DNA of 64,000 nt from assembly GCA_029262055.1 (NCBI GenBank), contig JAJDAD010000057.1, forward strand, positions 1-64,000, given 5' to 3'. Made by a program: the position numbers and the translations under genes. Source of the DNA: Candidatus Zhuqueibacterota bacterium. Lineage in GTDB: Bacteria > Zhuqueibacterota > Zhuqueibacteria > Oceanimicrobiales > Oceanimicrobiaceae. Under the pieces are notes generated by a model that saw nothing but the letters and a program-made list of their open reading frames with translations, did not search any database and had not been told where the DNA came from. Within the stretch, counting starts at the first letter, position 1. Each line of letters starts with the position of its first letter. Positions 17,670 to 26,500 of this stretch are shown one piece after another.

Positions 17670-20600
17670 GCGAGCGCGACACGAAAACCAATGTAGTTGT
17701 ACCGGTCGAACGGGAGGTTCCTGAAGCGATAGGCGCACCGAACGCCGCTCGGATTAGCGTCGAACGCGCCGCCACGAACAACGCGCACCCCTTCGGAATC
17801 GACCTTCTCACGACCGTCGTCGGGTTCGTACTCGTAGTCCGCAAAACGGCTGCGCGTCCACTCCCAGACATTGCCCAGCATCTCTTCACAACCGTAAGGC
17901 GAACGCCCGTGCGCACAGGTCCCGACTGGGCTGGTAGCGCCGACTTCTGATCGGTAGTAATTTGCCAGATCCGGATTAATTCCATCATCCGCAACCGATT
18001 CCGCCCAGGCATGAATTCGTGACGGGTTGCCATTGTCTCGTTTTGCCCTGGCCTTGGCTGCGGCAGTCGCCAATGTCTGCAAACCGGACGCCACAGCTAT
18101 CTCGGGGATTTGCCGGCCGCCGCGTGCTGCCTTTTCCCACTCAGCCTCGGAAGGCAAACAAACCCGCATACCGTCCGGGAGCCACCCTCGTTCACGCCAG
18201 CGGCCATCCAGCCAATGGCAAAAAGCAATAGCCTCATACCAGGAAACGCCAACCACCGGATGGTTGGGCAAAACAAATGCACCACCAAAGCGCTCCGGAC
18301 CATCAACCCCATTCTTCCTCTGCCAGTCCCAACCGGCCTCGGTCCAGCATTGCTCCGCCTGGTATCCGCCGTCTGCGATGAAAACCGCATATTGGGCATT
18401 GGTCACCGGGAAACGCGCCATATAGAAAAGCGGCAATTCGACCTCATGCTGTGGCAGTTCCCTATCCTGGGCATCACTGTCATACTTCTTGTCGCTGCCC
18501 ATCAGGAAAGCGCCCGCCGGGACGGGGCAGAACTCCATCGCATCAGCGTGATGCACACTGGAGCGTGAGTCGCCAAGTTCGGCAAGCAGCACGCCGGAGC
18601 GCGCTCTCTCTTTTAATGGCAAAACGCCGTGCGCAGCAAGCGCAGCAAGATGCCACTCCTGCAGGCGTTCCAGAATCACCTGGCCGAGCTCCTCGCGTTT
18701 CACACCCACCAGACCGATTTCCAGCAGCGCCTCAGCCGCCATTTGGGCGCGCAACCAGGTGTCGCGCTCTTTGTCGCCGGTTTTCCGGACGTCGCGCGGG
18801 CAAAGCGCATTCACCGATGCCAGCGCCGAACCAAGCAGGTTCTGGCGGCTGGAATAACCGGCAGCCAGCACAAACACTTCGCGCCAGCGGTCGAAATCGT
18901 CACGGACAAGAGCAGCGGCTTTCTCCGCGTAGTCCTGGCGGGTGGCCAGGTGGCACGCGGCCATGAATTCCTGGAAGGTGCGGTGAGGAAACGTATACTC
19001 ATCAGTCTTATGCGAGATCAGCAGTCCCGCCCGTTCATGGATGTAAGCTACGAAGTCCGCGGCCTTGTTGCGGTCGCCGCTCAGATAGGGTGTCAGCCAC
19101 TCCACCAGGCTGCCGCGTTCGACATCCGCGGTCTGCTCCTCTGGTTTTATGCGACTGTGCGCTTTGAAGGCGACTTCAAACAAGCCGGATTCCAGGTCGC
19201 TGCGTTTGAGCCCGGGCACGTTGAGACGCACCAGGACGCCTTCGTCTTTGCCCAACCTGCCTTCCCAGCGTTCGAATAGCAGGTCGATGGCGTCTGCGTA
19301 GAGCTCGGTACGGTCCTGTGGCAGTTTGCCCTTGAAGGTGTGCAGTTGCGTGGTGACGGTGAGCAGGAGCGGCCGTTCCGCCAGTTCCTGCAGATCATGC
19401 CGTTCCAGGGCCGTCTTGAGTTCCGCAGCCTTCTCCTCCGCTTCGTGCGCGCTGAGGTAGCTGGCAGCCAACCGGCCATACCAGTTGTCGACAAAAGTGA
19501 CCATTTGTTCCTGTGAAAAGGGTGCCAGCGTCACTTCTTGAAAGCCTTTCAGTTTCCAGGGCTGGCCAATGTAAGCATACGGCCGGCAGGTGACCACGTA
19601 GCGGTGTTTCTTGTACCGCGTAGCGAGATCCTGTGTTGCATCCACCACAGCCTGGCGCTGCGCCTTCGGCACCTCATCCAGTCCATCCAGCATGACGAGA
19701 AACGGGATTTCCTCGTCCATGATGGCGGCGGTCAGTTCGTCGGCGAACCTCTGCAGCTGCCATTCTGTTAGCAACGCTCTCAGGTAGCCAAGTATTTGTA
19801 CCGCTGAACCCTGGCCCTTGTCGTCAACGAATTCGGCAAATCGCCGCAGCTCCAGCCGTACCGGCATCAAAGTCCCGTGCTGCCATGGTTCGATCTGTTT
19901 CAGCCACGCCTCCGGCTGGTTTGCCAGGCACGCCTGGGCCAGCACATAGGTGAGGTGCTTCACAAAAGTAGATTTGCCGGAGCCCGGATCGCCCATAATC
20001 AGCAGTAGGCGCTCCCTGTCGAGCATCTCCTGCGCCGGCACACGCTCCTTCTCGGAAAGTTCACGCATAAATTTGCGCAGCTCGGCCTCTTCCCGCACAC
20101 GGATCTCCGTTGTATCGAGGTTGGTGTAGATATCAGCGAGGCCGAACTGGACGCTGGACTCGGAGCGGGCGTACTCGATGTTGACCTTGGTCCACGGCAA
20201 CAGGTTGGCGTCCCGGGCGACTTCGCGCAGGTAACGCTCGCGCAGCCCCTCGTCTTTCACAGTTGGGCCAGCCGTGTTCTGCACAAAAACCTGAATGAGC
20301 TGCTCGATGTTCTGGTATTTGCCGCCGGCGCCAACGGCAATGGCGCCTTCCTGGGCGATGGCGCCGGCGCCGTGCAACTCAGCGTTAAGGCGGCGAACGA
20401 GGCTGCCTGGCTGCAACTGCGGGCGTTCTTGCATCAGAGCTATCATCTCTTTGTGATACTGTACGTCCTCAAATCTTGCTAGCATGGGCCCGCAGTTAGT
20501 ATCCGCAAGCAACCCATTCTTGACCAGTTGCACGTACTGCTGCAATGAGCGCGCGTGGTCCGGATAGTCCGCTCTTAGTTGCGCAATGTCGAGCCCGTTG

Positions 20601-20845
20601 GCATCCAGCAGTCCCGCCAGAACACGATTCTGGACCTCCTGCTGTTCAAGCAATTCGGACAGGTGATCGTCTGAAACGGCCGCGAGGGCCGCCTTGTGCA
20701 CTTTGCGAAAGGCAGAAAGGCGTTTCTGGTCATCGCCGTCTTTGACCAGCTCTTTCAGCGCATCCGAAAGATACTCCTGACCCGCGTTCCTGAACACATC
20801 AACCATCGCTTTGACGGCCGCGCCAAACAGAGCTTCAACGAACAT
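17651..20845 (-). CDS. DGR target protein A: NACHT NTPase with variable FGE/C-lectin domain
   Basis: A 1,064-residue protein. The ATG at 20843-20845 follows GGGAGGATA. The N-terminal ~165 residues are helical and of unknown function. A glycine-rich linker (GAGAIAQEGAIAVGAGG) leads to a NACHT/STAND NTPase with Walker A GDPGSGKST at about residues 285-293 and Walker B FLVMLDGLDEVP at about 382-393. Helical STAND repeats follow. The last ~290 residues are an FGE-sulfatase/C-type-lectin fold (CPVPAGAFLMGSD, FPVTNAQYAVF, EEMLGNVWEWTRS) ending in the variable repeat (VRVVRGGAFDANPSG). STAND proteins act as ligand-triggered switches that oligomerise, so the variable C-terminus is inferred to be the sensor and the N-terminus the effector. 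It is separated from the retroelement core by a transposase and gene debris. Confidence 0.88.
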   Translation of the reverse strand: MFVEALFGAAVKAMVDVFRNAGQEYLSDALKELVKDGDDQKRLSAFRKVHKAALAAVSDDHLSELLEQQEVQNRVLAGLLDANGLDIAQLRADYPDHARSLQQYVQLVKNGLLADTNCGPMLARFEDVQYHKEMIALMQERPQLQPGSLVRRLNAELHGAGAIAQEGAIAVGAGGKYQNIEQLIQVFVQNTAGPTVKDEGLRERYLREVARDANLLPWTKVNIEYARSESSVQFGLADIYTNLDTTEIRVREEAELRKFMRELSEKERVPAQEMLDRERLLLIMGDPGSGKSTFVKHLTYVLAQACLANQPEAWLKQIEPWQHGTLMPVRLELRRFAEFVDDKGQGSAVQILGYLRALLTEWQLQRFADELTAAIMDEEIPFLVMLDGLDEVPKAQRQAVVDATQDLATRYKKHRYVVTCRPYAYIGQPWKLKGFQEVTLAPFSQEQMVTFVDNWYGRLAASYLSAHEAEEKAAELKTALERHDLQELAERPLLLTVTTQLHTFKGKLPQDRTELYADAIDLLFERWEGRLGKDEGVLVRLNVPGLKRSDLESGLFEVAFKAHSRIKPEEQTADVERGSLVEWLTPYLSGDRNKAADFVAYIHERAGLLISHKTDEYTFPHRTFQEFMAACHLATRQDYAEKAAALVRDDFDRWREVFVLAAGYSSRQNLLGSALASVNALCPRDVRKTGDKERDTWLRAQMAAEALLEIGLVGVKREELGQVILERLQEWHLAALAAHGVLPLKERARSGVLLAELGDSRSSVHHADAMEFCPVPAGAFLMGSDKKYDSDAQDRELPQHEVELPLFYMARFPVTNAQYAVFIADGGYQAEQCWTEAGWDWQRKNGVDGPERFGGAFVLPNHPVVGVSWYEAIAFCHWLDGRWRERGWLPDGMRVCLPSEAEWEKAARGGRQIPEIAVASGLQTLATAAAKARAKRDNGNPSRIHAWAESVADDGINPDLANYYRSEVGATSPVGTCAHGRSPYGCEEMLGNVWEWTRSRFADYEYEPDDGREKVDSEGVRVVRGGAFDANPSGVRCAYRFRNLPFDRYNYIGFRVALAHSSDL
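17670..17787 (-). other. DGR variable repeat VR-A
   Basis: 118 bases aligning without gaps to the template repeat at 22973-23090. I count 15 substitutions, each at a position where the template coding strand has A (T on the plus strand). The encoded stretch replaces template Asn codons, for example giving D, A, N, S, G, F, N, L, F, D, Y, N and Y at the thirteen variable positions. The invariant scaffold (PxxVRCAYR, then IGFRVAL) is unchanged. Confidence 0.9.
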
Positions 20846-20849
20846 TTTT

Positions 20850-21104
20850 TTATCCTCCCAATGGTTGCCAGCCACCGAGCAAGCGGCCGATCTCGACGAG
20901 CATCTTGGCGGCGTGCTCGTACTGGCCAGCGTTCAGCCAGTCAAGTCCATCATCATGATGCGCAAACGCAGCACCCGTGTTGTACAGCGGGTCAATACAA
21001 ATGCACTTGATCTTCCCGGCAAAATCCTGTTTGAGCTCCTTCAACGCCAGCAGCTTGTCGCCATAAATCAGCATGTTTTTGCTGCTGGCGTCGCCGTAGG
21101 TCAC
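20850..21104 (-). pseudogene. Debris: avd 3' fragment fused to a methyltransferase fragment
   Basis: Two unrelated remnants read in one frame. The part at about 20873-20941 encodes DWLNAGQYEHAAKMLVEIG and is nearly identical at DNA level (about 65 of 69 bases) to the end of the intact avd gene at 23153-23221. The part at about 20945-21100 encodes NMLIYGDKLLALKEL and CICIDPLYNTG, the start of an adenine-specific DNA methyltransferase of the type III Mod kind, where DPPYNTG would be expected. Neither half is functional. The avd piece indicates that target gene A once followed a complete avd, so part of the DGR was duplicated and then truncated. Confidence 0.7.
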
Positions 21105-21137
21105 AACCTTGCGAAGGTTCCAAACCTTCGCAAGGTT
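21105..21137. repeat. REP-like palindrome, left side of the RAYT element
   Basis: A perfect 15-base inverted repeat with a 3-base loop: AACCTTGCGAAGGTT, CCA, AACCTTCGCAAGGTT. A second copy lies at 21729-21759 on the other side of the transposase gene. Hairpins of this sort are the DNA substrates of IS200-like and REP-associated tyrosine transposases. Confidence 0.75.
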
Positions 21138-21148
21138 AAGGTCGACGA

Positions 21149-21717
21149 TCAATCCAAATAATATCGTTCCAGTTCTTCAGCAAGTTCTTTCCCAACATCA
21201 TGGTCATGCACAAACTCGATGTATTGTTCGAATGTTGAAAAGTAAGCCATCACAAAATCACGATCAACCAAAGTGCCGCCACGAGCGCCAAGCCATTCCG
21301 CATAGTTAGAGAACCGCCAGTTTTGAGGGCGTTTCGCTAAACCGGCTTTAACGGGATTCAAGTGAATGTATCTGGCAAGATGTATCAAATGCTCATCCCT
21401 GTCCACCAGCACGTGCTTCGCCCTGCCTTGAAACAATGTGCCCGACCTCCCCACCTGTTTGTTGACTGCCTGAACATAGCCGTTAAACAGGTCTTTGAGC
21501 CAGTCTGAAATGGGACGTTCAGTCATCTGGCGAACAAGAAAATGATAATGATTCGGCATCAAACAGTAAGCGAAAATGCCTATTCCGTAATTCCTGTACG
21601 TTGCCTTCACCTTCTTCAAGAGATACAGATAGTTCCCTTCGTTAAAAAAAATGCGCTCCCTGTTGCAGCCGCGGTTGTAAAGTGGTAAACGTGATTTTGT
21701 AGCAACGGTTCGTTCAT
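21149..21717 (-). pseudogene. IS200-like Y1 (RAYT) transposase, frameshifted near the 5' end
   Basis: The protein has the HUH/Y1 transposase features MPNHYHFLVR (His-hydrophobic-His) and the later helix GYVQAVNKQVGRSGTLFQGR with the catalytic Tyr, followed by HLNPVKAG. The natural start appears to be ATG 21715-21717 (MNEPLLQNHVYHF). That frame stops after about 33 residues. Adding one T near 21679 (CACTTT to CACTTTT) would restore the expected HFYNRGCNRERIFF and join it to the downstream frame. The observed sequence therefore lacks one base. A shorter 156-residue protein could still start at an internal TTG, but it would lack the first strand of the fold. Confidence 0.7.
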
Positions 21718-21728
21718 AGCGTTACCTT

Positions 21729-21759
21729 AACCTTGCGAAGGTTTGGAACCTTCGCAAGG
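21729..21759. repeat. REP-like palindrome, right side of the RAYT element
   Basis: AACCTTGCGAAGGTT, TGG, AACCTTCGCAAGG: the same inverted repeat as at 21105-21137 with the loop changed and the final bases lost. Together the two copies bracket the transposase gene. Confidence 0.75.
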
Positions 21760-21778
21760 ATGGTATGCCAATATGCAG

Positions 21779-22807
21779 TTATGCTCTTGTGAGAATCGCC
21801 TTGCGCAGCCCAACAGTGTTACCGTAGCGTGCGTGGTTCACCCACCCCCGGACACTTGCTGAGATGTTCTCTAGCGGAATAGTGCGATCAAGATGGCCGC
21901 GCTGCATTGCGCGGTACTTGCGCCGGAAATATAGCCCTTTGCTGCGCTTTAGCCGGCGACTTTCCGGGTACACCACAAAGCCGAGAAAAGCGACCCCTTC
22001 AGCGACCGGTCTTGGATGTGCATTTTTATGTATTGTCAGGCGCATGGCAAGCAGTTTTTCTATCAGATTGTTCTTCCACTGCCAGAGAAGCCGCTTATCA
22101 TCCGCAAACAACATAAAATCGTCCACATATCTGAGATAGGCCGGGCATCGTAGCTCTCGTTTCACGAAGTGGTCAAAGGTATTCAAATAGACATTCGCCC
22201 AGAACTGGCTGGTTAGATTGCCAATGGGTAGACCGCGTGGCCTCTCGATAGCGAACAGGTCATCCCCAGGAAAGTAAACCATGTCATATTCTTCTGCAAG
22301 CACATCACGACCACTGCAGAGGATCTGATCGACAAGCCATCTCACCCGGACGTCGTGGATCTTGCTTGTCAAAGCAACGCGCAAAACGCCATGGTCCAGG
22401 CTCGGGAAGAACTGACGAACATCGCATTGCAGAACATATCGATAGCGTCTCGCGTATTGCTGACACCGGTCGAGCGCACGGTGCGTTCCCTTGCCGATAC
22501 GGTTTGCGTAAGAATCCCGGATGAAACTGCGCTCAAACTCTGGCTCGATGATGTTGCAGAGTGCATGATGTACCACCCGATCCCGAAATGGGGCAGCGCT
22601 GATGAGGCGGCGCTTGGGTTCATGAATGTGGAAACTGCAATACCCACCTGGCGTATAGGTAAAGGACCGCAAGTCCTGCCGCAGCCGCAACAGGTTATCC
22701 TCCAGTCTGTGCTCGAATGCTGCCACGCTGGGCTTGCCACGTTTACCCTTACTGGCGCTGTGGAACGCAGCGAACAGATTGCCGAACGATGTCAGTCGCA
22801 GATACAT
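21779..22807 (-). CDS. DGR reverse transcriptase
   Basis: A 342-residue group II intron-like reverse transcriptase of the DGR clade. The catalytic motifs are present: first Asp in LQCDVRQFFPSLD (D129), RGLPIGNLTSQFWANVYL (about 191-208), and YVDDF (227-231), the catalytic aspartates. The SQ after LPIGNLT, where most RTs have QGxxxSP, is typical of DGR enzymes. The C-terminal thumb region (RRLKRSKGLYFRRKY) is short and there is no endonuclease or maturase domain. GGAG lies about 12 bases before the ATG at 22805-22807; an in-frame TTG is six bases upstream. It copies the TR transcript into mutagenised cDNA together with Avd. The TR lies 165 bases upstream in the same direction. Confidence 0.93.
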   Translation of the reverse strand: MYLRLTSFGNLFAAFHSASKGKRGKPSVAAFEHRLEDNLLRLRQDLRSFTYTPGGYCSFHIHEPKRRLISAAPFRDRVVHHALCNIIEPEFERSFIRDSYANRIGKGTHRALDRCQQYARRYRYVLQCDVRQFFPSLDHGVLRVALTSKIHDVRVRWLVDQILCSGRDVLAEEYDMVYFPGDDLFAIERPRGLPIGNLTSQFWANVYLNTFDHFVKRELRCPAYLRYVDDFMLFADDKRLLWQWKNNLIEKLLAMRLTIHKNAHPRPVAEGVAFLGFVVYPESRRLKRSKGLYFRRKYRAMQRGHLDRTIPLENISASVRGWVNHARYGNTVGLRKAILTRA

Positions 22808-22972
22808 AGACAATAGTTACTCCGCCCAAAGACCGCCGCGGCCCAGTGGGCGGAGCCGTTGTTATTCGCCCGATTCCGAGACTTTCGAAATGCGGCCGGG
22901 AACAGGCCCAACCATTCCTCACTTCGGCCCGGAAGCCACCGCCGCCGGGCAGTTCCAGCTAAAGAGGAGCGT

Positions 22973-23090
22973 GCGAGCGCGACACGAAAACCAATGTTGT
23001 TGTTCCGGTTGTTCGGGTTGTTCCTGTTGCGATAGGCGCACCGAACGTTGTTCGGATTATTGTTGAACGCGCCGCCACGAACAACGCGCA
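22973..23090 (-). other. DGR template repeat (TR)
   Basis: A 118-base sequence between avd and the RT gene. On the minus strand it would read VRVVRGGAFNNNPNNVRC and then YRNRNNPNNRNNNIGF, with 13 Asn codons (11 AAC, 2 AAT) exactly where the three variable repeats differ. AAY codons can mutate at both adenines to encode up to 15 residues without creating a stop, the known design of DGR templates. The flank on the RT side differs from the VR flanks, as expected for a donor. The frame continues as a chance open frame after the TR and is not a gene. Confidence 0.93.
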
Positions 23091-23131
23091 CCCTCGGGCC
23101 GTCCCCCGGGTTATTCCCGCTCTGTTATCCT

Positions 23132-23482
23132 TCATTTTGAAGCGGTGGCTTTCTGCCAGCCACCAAGCAAGCGGCCGATCTCGACGACCATCTTGGCGGC
23201 GTGCTCGTACTGGCCGTCGTTCAGCCAACCCCAGCCCAGCGCCAACCGCAAATACACACGCACGCGTGCCAGGGCCTCATCGGCAAGTGCCAGTCTCAAA
23301 AGTCTTTCATCGCTGCGCCGCAGGTTCGCTTCCTCCAGCCGCTCCCGCAGATCGAACGCGGCGTCCAGGAGCCTGCGGGTAAACGTATGCCGTTGGGCGC
23401 GCGGGAAGTTATTGGTGGCCGGCAGCAGCCAGCTCAGGAAGTCGAACGTCCGCGTAAAAATGGGCATTTCCACATTAGCCAT
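23132..23482 (-). CDS. avd: DGR accessory variability determinant (Avd)
   Basis: A 116-residue, all-helical, basic protein (about four helices) directly upstream of the TR, the usual place of avd. Avd forms a pentameric barrel that binds the RT and the template RNA and is required for cDNA synthesis. Visible stretches are FPRAQRHTFTRRLLDAAF, LRERLEEANLRRSDERLL and YEHAAKMVVEIGRLLGGW, which fit the family. GGAGG precedes the ATG at 23480-23482. The gap to target gene B is 50 bases. The 3' end is duplicated as a fragment at 20873-20941. Confidence 0.87.
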   Translation of the reverse strand: MANVEMPIFTRTFDFLSWLLPATNNFPRAQRHTFTRRLLDAAFDLRERLEEANLRRSDERLLRLALADEALARVRVYLRLALGWGWLNDGQYEHAAKMVVEIGRLLGGWQKATASK

Positions 23483-23501
23483 AAATATCCTCCAGTAGCG
23501 A

Positions 23502-23544
23502 TCAGAGTTTCAGAGACCAGAGGCTTCAGAGATCAGAGGAATGG
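23502..23544 (-). repeat. 43-bp block 3' of VR-B (candidate IMH region)
   Basis: Same block as at 17627-17669, with the two tandem 16-base units. In gene B the frameshift upstream makes the protein stop inside this block at 23533 instead of at 23526. Confidence 0.55.
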
Positions 23545-26500
23545 GCGAGCGCGACACGAAAACCAATGTTGAGGTCCCGGCTGCCTCGGGTAGTACCTGT
23601 AGCGATAGGCGCACCGAACGTAGTTCGGATTACTGCCGAACGCGCCGCCACGAACAACGCGCGTATCTTCGGAATCGAGCTGCTCACGACCATCCCCAGG
23701 ATCGTACTCGTAGTCTGAATAAAGGCTGCGCGTCCACTCCCAGACATTGCCCGACATCTCTTCACAACCGCATGCCGACCGGCCTTGCGTAAAGCAGCCC
23801 ACAGCACTTGTTGTGTTGATGTTCGTGTCACGGTAGTTGGCCAGATTGGAATTAATCTCCTGACCGCGCCCCCACGGAAACTCGCGCTTATCTCGCACAT
23901 TTTCAACTGTAGTAAATGCCGGCTTTGCTGGCAATTCGGCCAACGAAGCAACCACCGGCTCCTCGGGTTTCTTGAGTCCACCGCGGGCCGCCTTTTCCCA
24001 CTCTGCCTCCGAAGGCAGGTGAACCTGCAATCCCTTGCTCTTTAGTCCCATCCTGACGGTCAGCCAACGGACAAAGGCCAGCGCCTCGTACCAGGAAACG
24101 CCAACGCACGGATGGTTGTCCAGATTGAACGGAGGGCCAAAGTCCACTGCTTGAATGCGCGGCTTGTCATCCCGCCATCCCTTGAAGCCGTTTTTTGACC
24201 ACAGACCTGCTTTCTTCGCCTCGACCCAGTATTCCTTTGTCGAATAGCCACCGCCCTGGACGAACGCTCTGAACTGTGCATTGGTCACAGGATACCTGGA
24301 AATCCAATAATCCTCGGCGAGGCTTTTGTTGCAGTGCAAGGCCTCATCCTCACCCATCCAGAATTCACCGCCGGGTACAAGGCAGAAGGACATCTTCTCT
24401 AAAGTGGTCACTTCCTCACGCGGGTCGCCGATTCGGGCCAGGTTGACACCCGCTGCTGCCCGTTCGATGGCCGGGAACTCGTTGCAGCGCATGACCTCCT
24501 TCAACCCATCTTTCACTTCGGCTACGCGTGCGATCTTGGCTGCACTGAGCTTACTCAGATCGGCAGTTTCCACTAGCGCCTGGCCCGCCAGGTGCACATC
24601 CCAGGCGACGTCGGGATGCATCTGCTGTTCGCCCTGCTCCGGCCAAAGTTCGTCGATCAGGTTCCAGATGGTAGAGCCCGAGCCACGGTACGCCTTTGCG
24701 GCGGCGAGCAGTGCCACTTCCCGCCAGCGATTCGGCTCGGCACGGTACTTCCCAACCAACTCCTTTGGGTACTCCGGGCCTGTCAGATGACACGCGGCAA
24801 GGTACTCCTGAAAGGTCCGGTGCGGGAACGAATAGACACCGACGCCGCGCGAAACCAGTAGGCCGGCGCGTTCGCTCAGATATTTGATAAGCTGGCCAGG
24901 TTTGGCGTCGGGATTTGCGGCCAGATCCATCAGGCTGTCGACCAGATCTTTCTCTGCAATGTCCGCTGTGCCGTGCAGCTCTTTTTGACAGGCATGCACC
25001 ATAAACGCTTGCTCATTCAGGCGTTCGCGTATTTTGTCGCGATCGGTGTTGAGCCATTCGGCCAGGCTCGGCTCCTTCACGTCGGTGGTGCCGTCTTCCT
25101 TCTGCTCCAGCTTGGCGTTCTCCCACCAGTCCAGCAAGAGCTCCACCGCATCGGAGTAGAGTACTTCACGCTTATCCGGCAATGACCCGCCACGCCATGC
25201 ATGCAGGCTGGCCATGAGGGTGAGCAAAAGCGGCCGCTCCGCGAGCCCCTTGAGACGCTCGCTCTTGCTGATGGTCTCTTTTAAGAGGGTTGCTCTACCC
25301 CTGGCAGTCTCTGCGCTCATGCCGCGTGTCTGTGCGCTCATATCATACCATCGCTGCACAAATGCATCGATCTGAGCTTGATCGAAGGGCGCCAGCATGG
25401 TTGAAGCGAAATCGTCGAGTCTCCACTCCTGGGCCTGGTAAGCGTAGGTTCTGCTGGTCACGACGATGCGGCACTTGCCAAATATCGAGGCAAAATGCTC
25501 CACACACTGCTTGATCTGCACCCGCAGCCGGCCTCCTTCGGGTACTTCATCGAGGCCGTCCAGCAGGATAATCCCACCGTTGCCCAGCAATTCCTGCTTC
25601 AGGAGCGGTGCGTACTCAGCCAGGCAGGCTGATGAGAGGTCATCGGCGATAAACTGCCAAAGGTGGTCAGCAGTTGCTCTTTTGCCCGAAGATGGCAGAC
25701 CTTTTGTGGTAAAGTCTTTGAGGATGACCCGCACCGGCTGCAGGCCGGCGTGGTCCCATTTCTGACGTTTTGGTTCATCCTCGCCAGGGTTGGGTAATGG
25801 GCGGGTCAGCAAGTCGAGGTTGGTGCTGCTGTTGAGCAGTTCCCCGGCCATACACATTGCCACGAAATTGACGAATGTGCTCTTGCCGCTACCCGGGTCA
25901 CCGAGCAGCACCAGATGCTTGTGCGCATTCAGTTGTTCAAGGGCAGAGAGGTGCTTTTCCTGGCGCTCTTGCATTCGGACATCTGGCATGCCTTCACTCG
26001 ATTCCGGCGTTTTCGTACGCAGAGCCGTGTAAACCGCGTCGAGGTTCAATTGGGCATGGGCCTCGCCTGTCGCCGCCTTTGGATCGATGCCGGATAGCGA
26101 GAGTTTCTGGACCTGGCTGTGGACATGTCTGAGATACGCCTCCTTCATTGAGGCGACAGCGGCTTTCTTCGTACCATCCTCCACCTGATTATAAATGTTG
26201 ACCGTGGCACCTTCGGTGACAACAATCGCATGCCGCTCTGCCAGGATGGCCCGCTTGCCCTGGGCTGCCTTACCCGAGCCGGTTATGGTAGCCTCGTAAG
26301 ATTCAGAAGGCGCAGATTTCTCGAGTTCGGGCAGGATGACCTCGGCAAACCATTCCCGATCAGCGACAGGCAATGCACTCTGCGCCTGTGACAGCGCCTC
26401 CAGCTCGCGAAGCATCGCCTCCAGGTAAGCCATGATCGCGTTATCTCCTGCTATTGCCTTTTCGAGCTCATTGGCGACTTGAGCCTCGTCTTGCCAGTCT

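Larger units (their letters stand above)
21105..21759 (-). mobile_element. REP-associated tyrosine transposase (RAYT) element
   Basis: A 655-bp unit made of one Y1-type transposase gene between two nearly identical palindromes. It lies between the reverse transcriptase gene and the methyltransferase/avd debris, and so separates the DGR core from target gene A. No target-site duplication is expected for this class. The gene is frameshifted near its start, so the element is probably inactive unless complemented. Confidence 0.65.

Noticed and set aside
22792-23091. Open frame starting VRVVRGGAFNNNPNN as a protein gene
   Set aside because: It is the DGR template repeat read in the same frame as the targets. 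It has no upstream domain, and the part after the repeat does not resemble anything.
23526-23981. Separate gene ending NIGFRVALAHSSDL
   Set aside because: It is the +1 frame of target B. Only its final part is meaningful, as the original tail before the one-base insertion.
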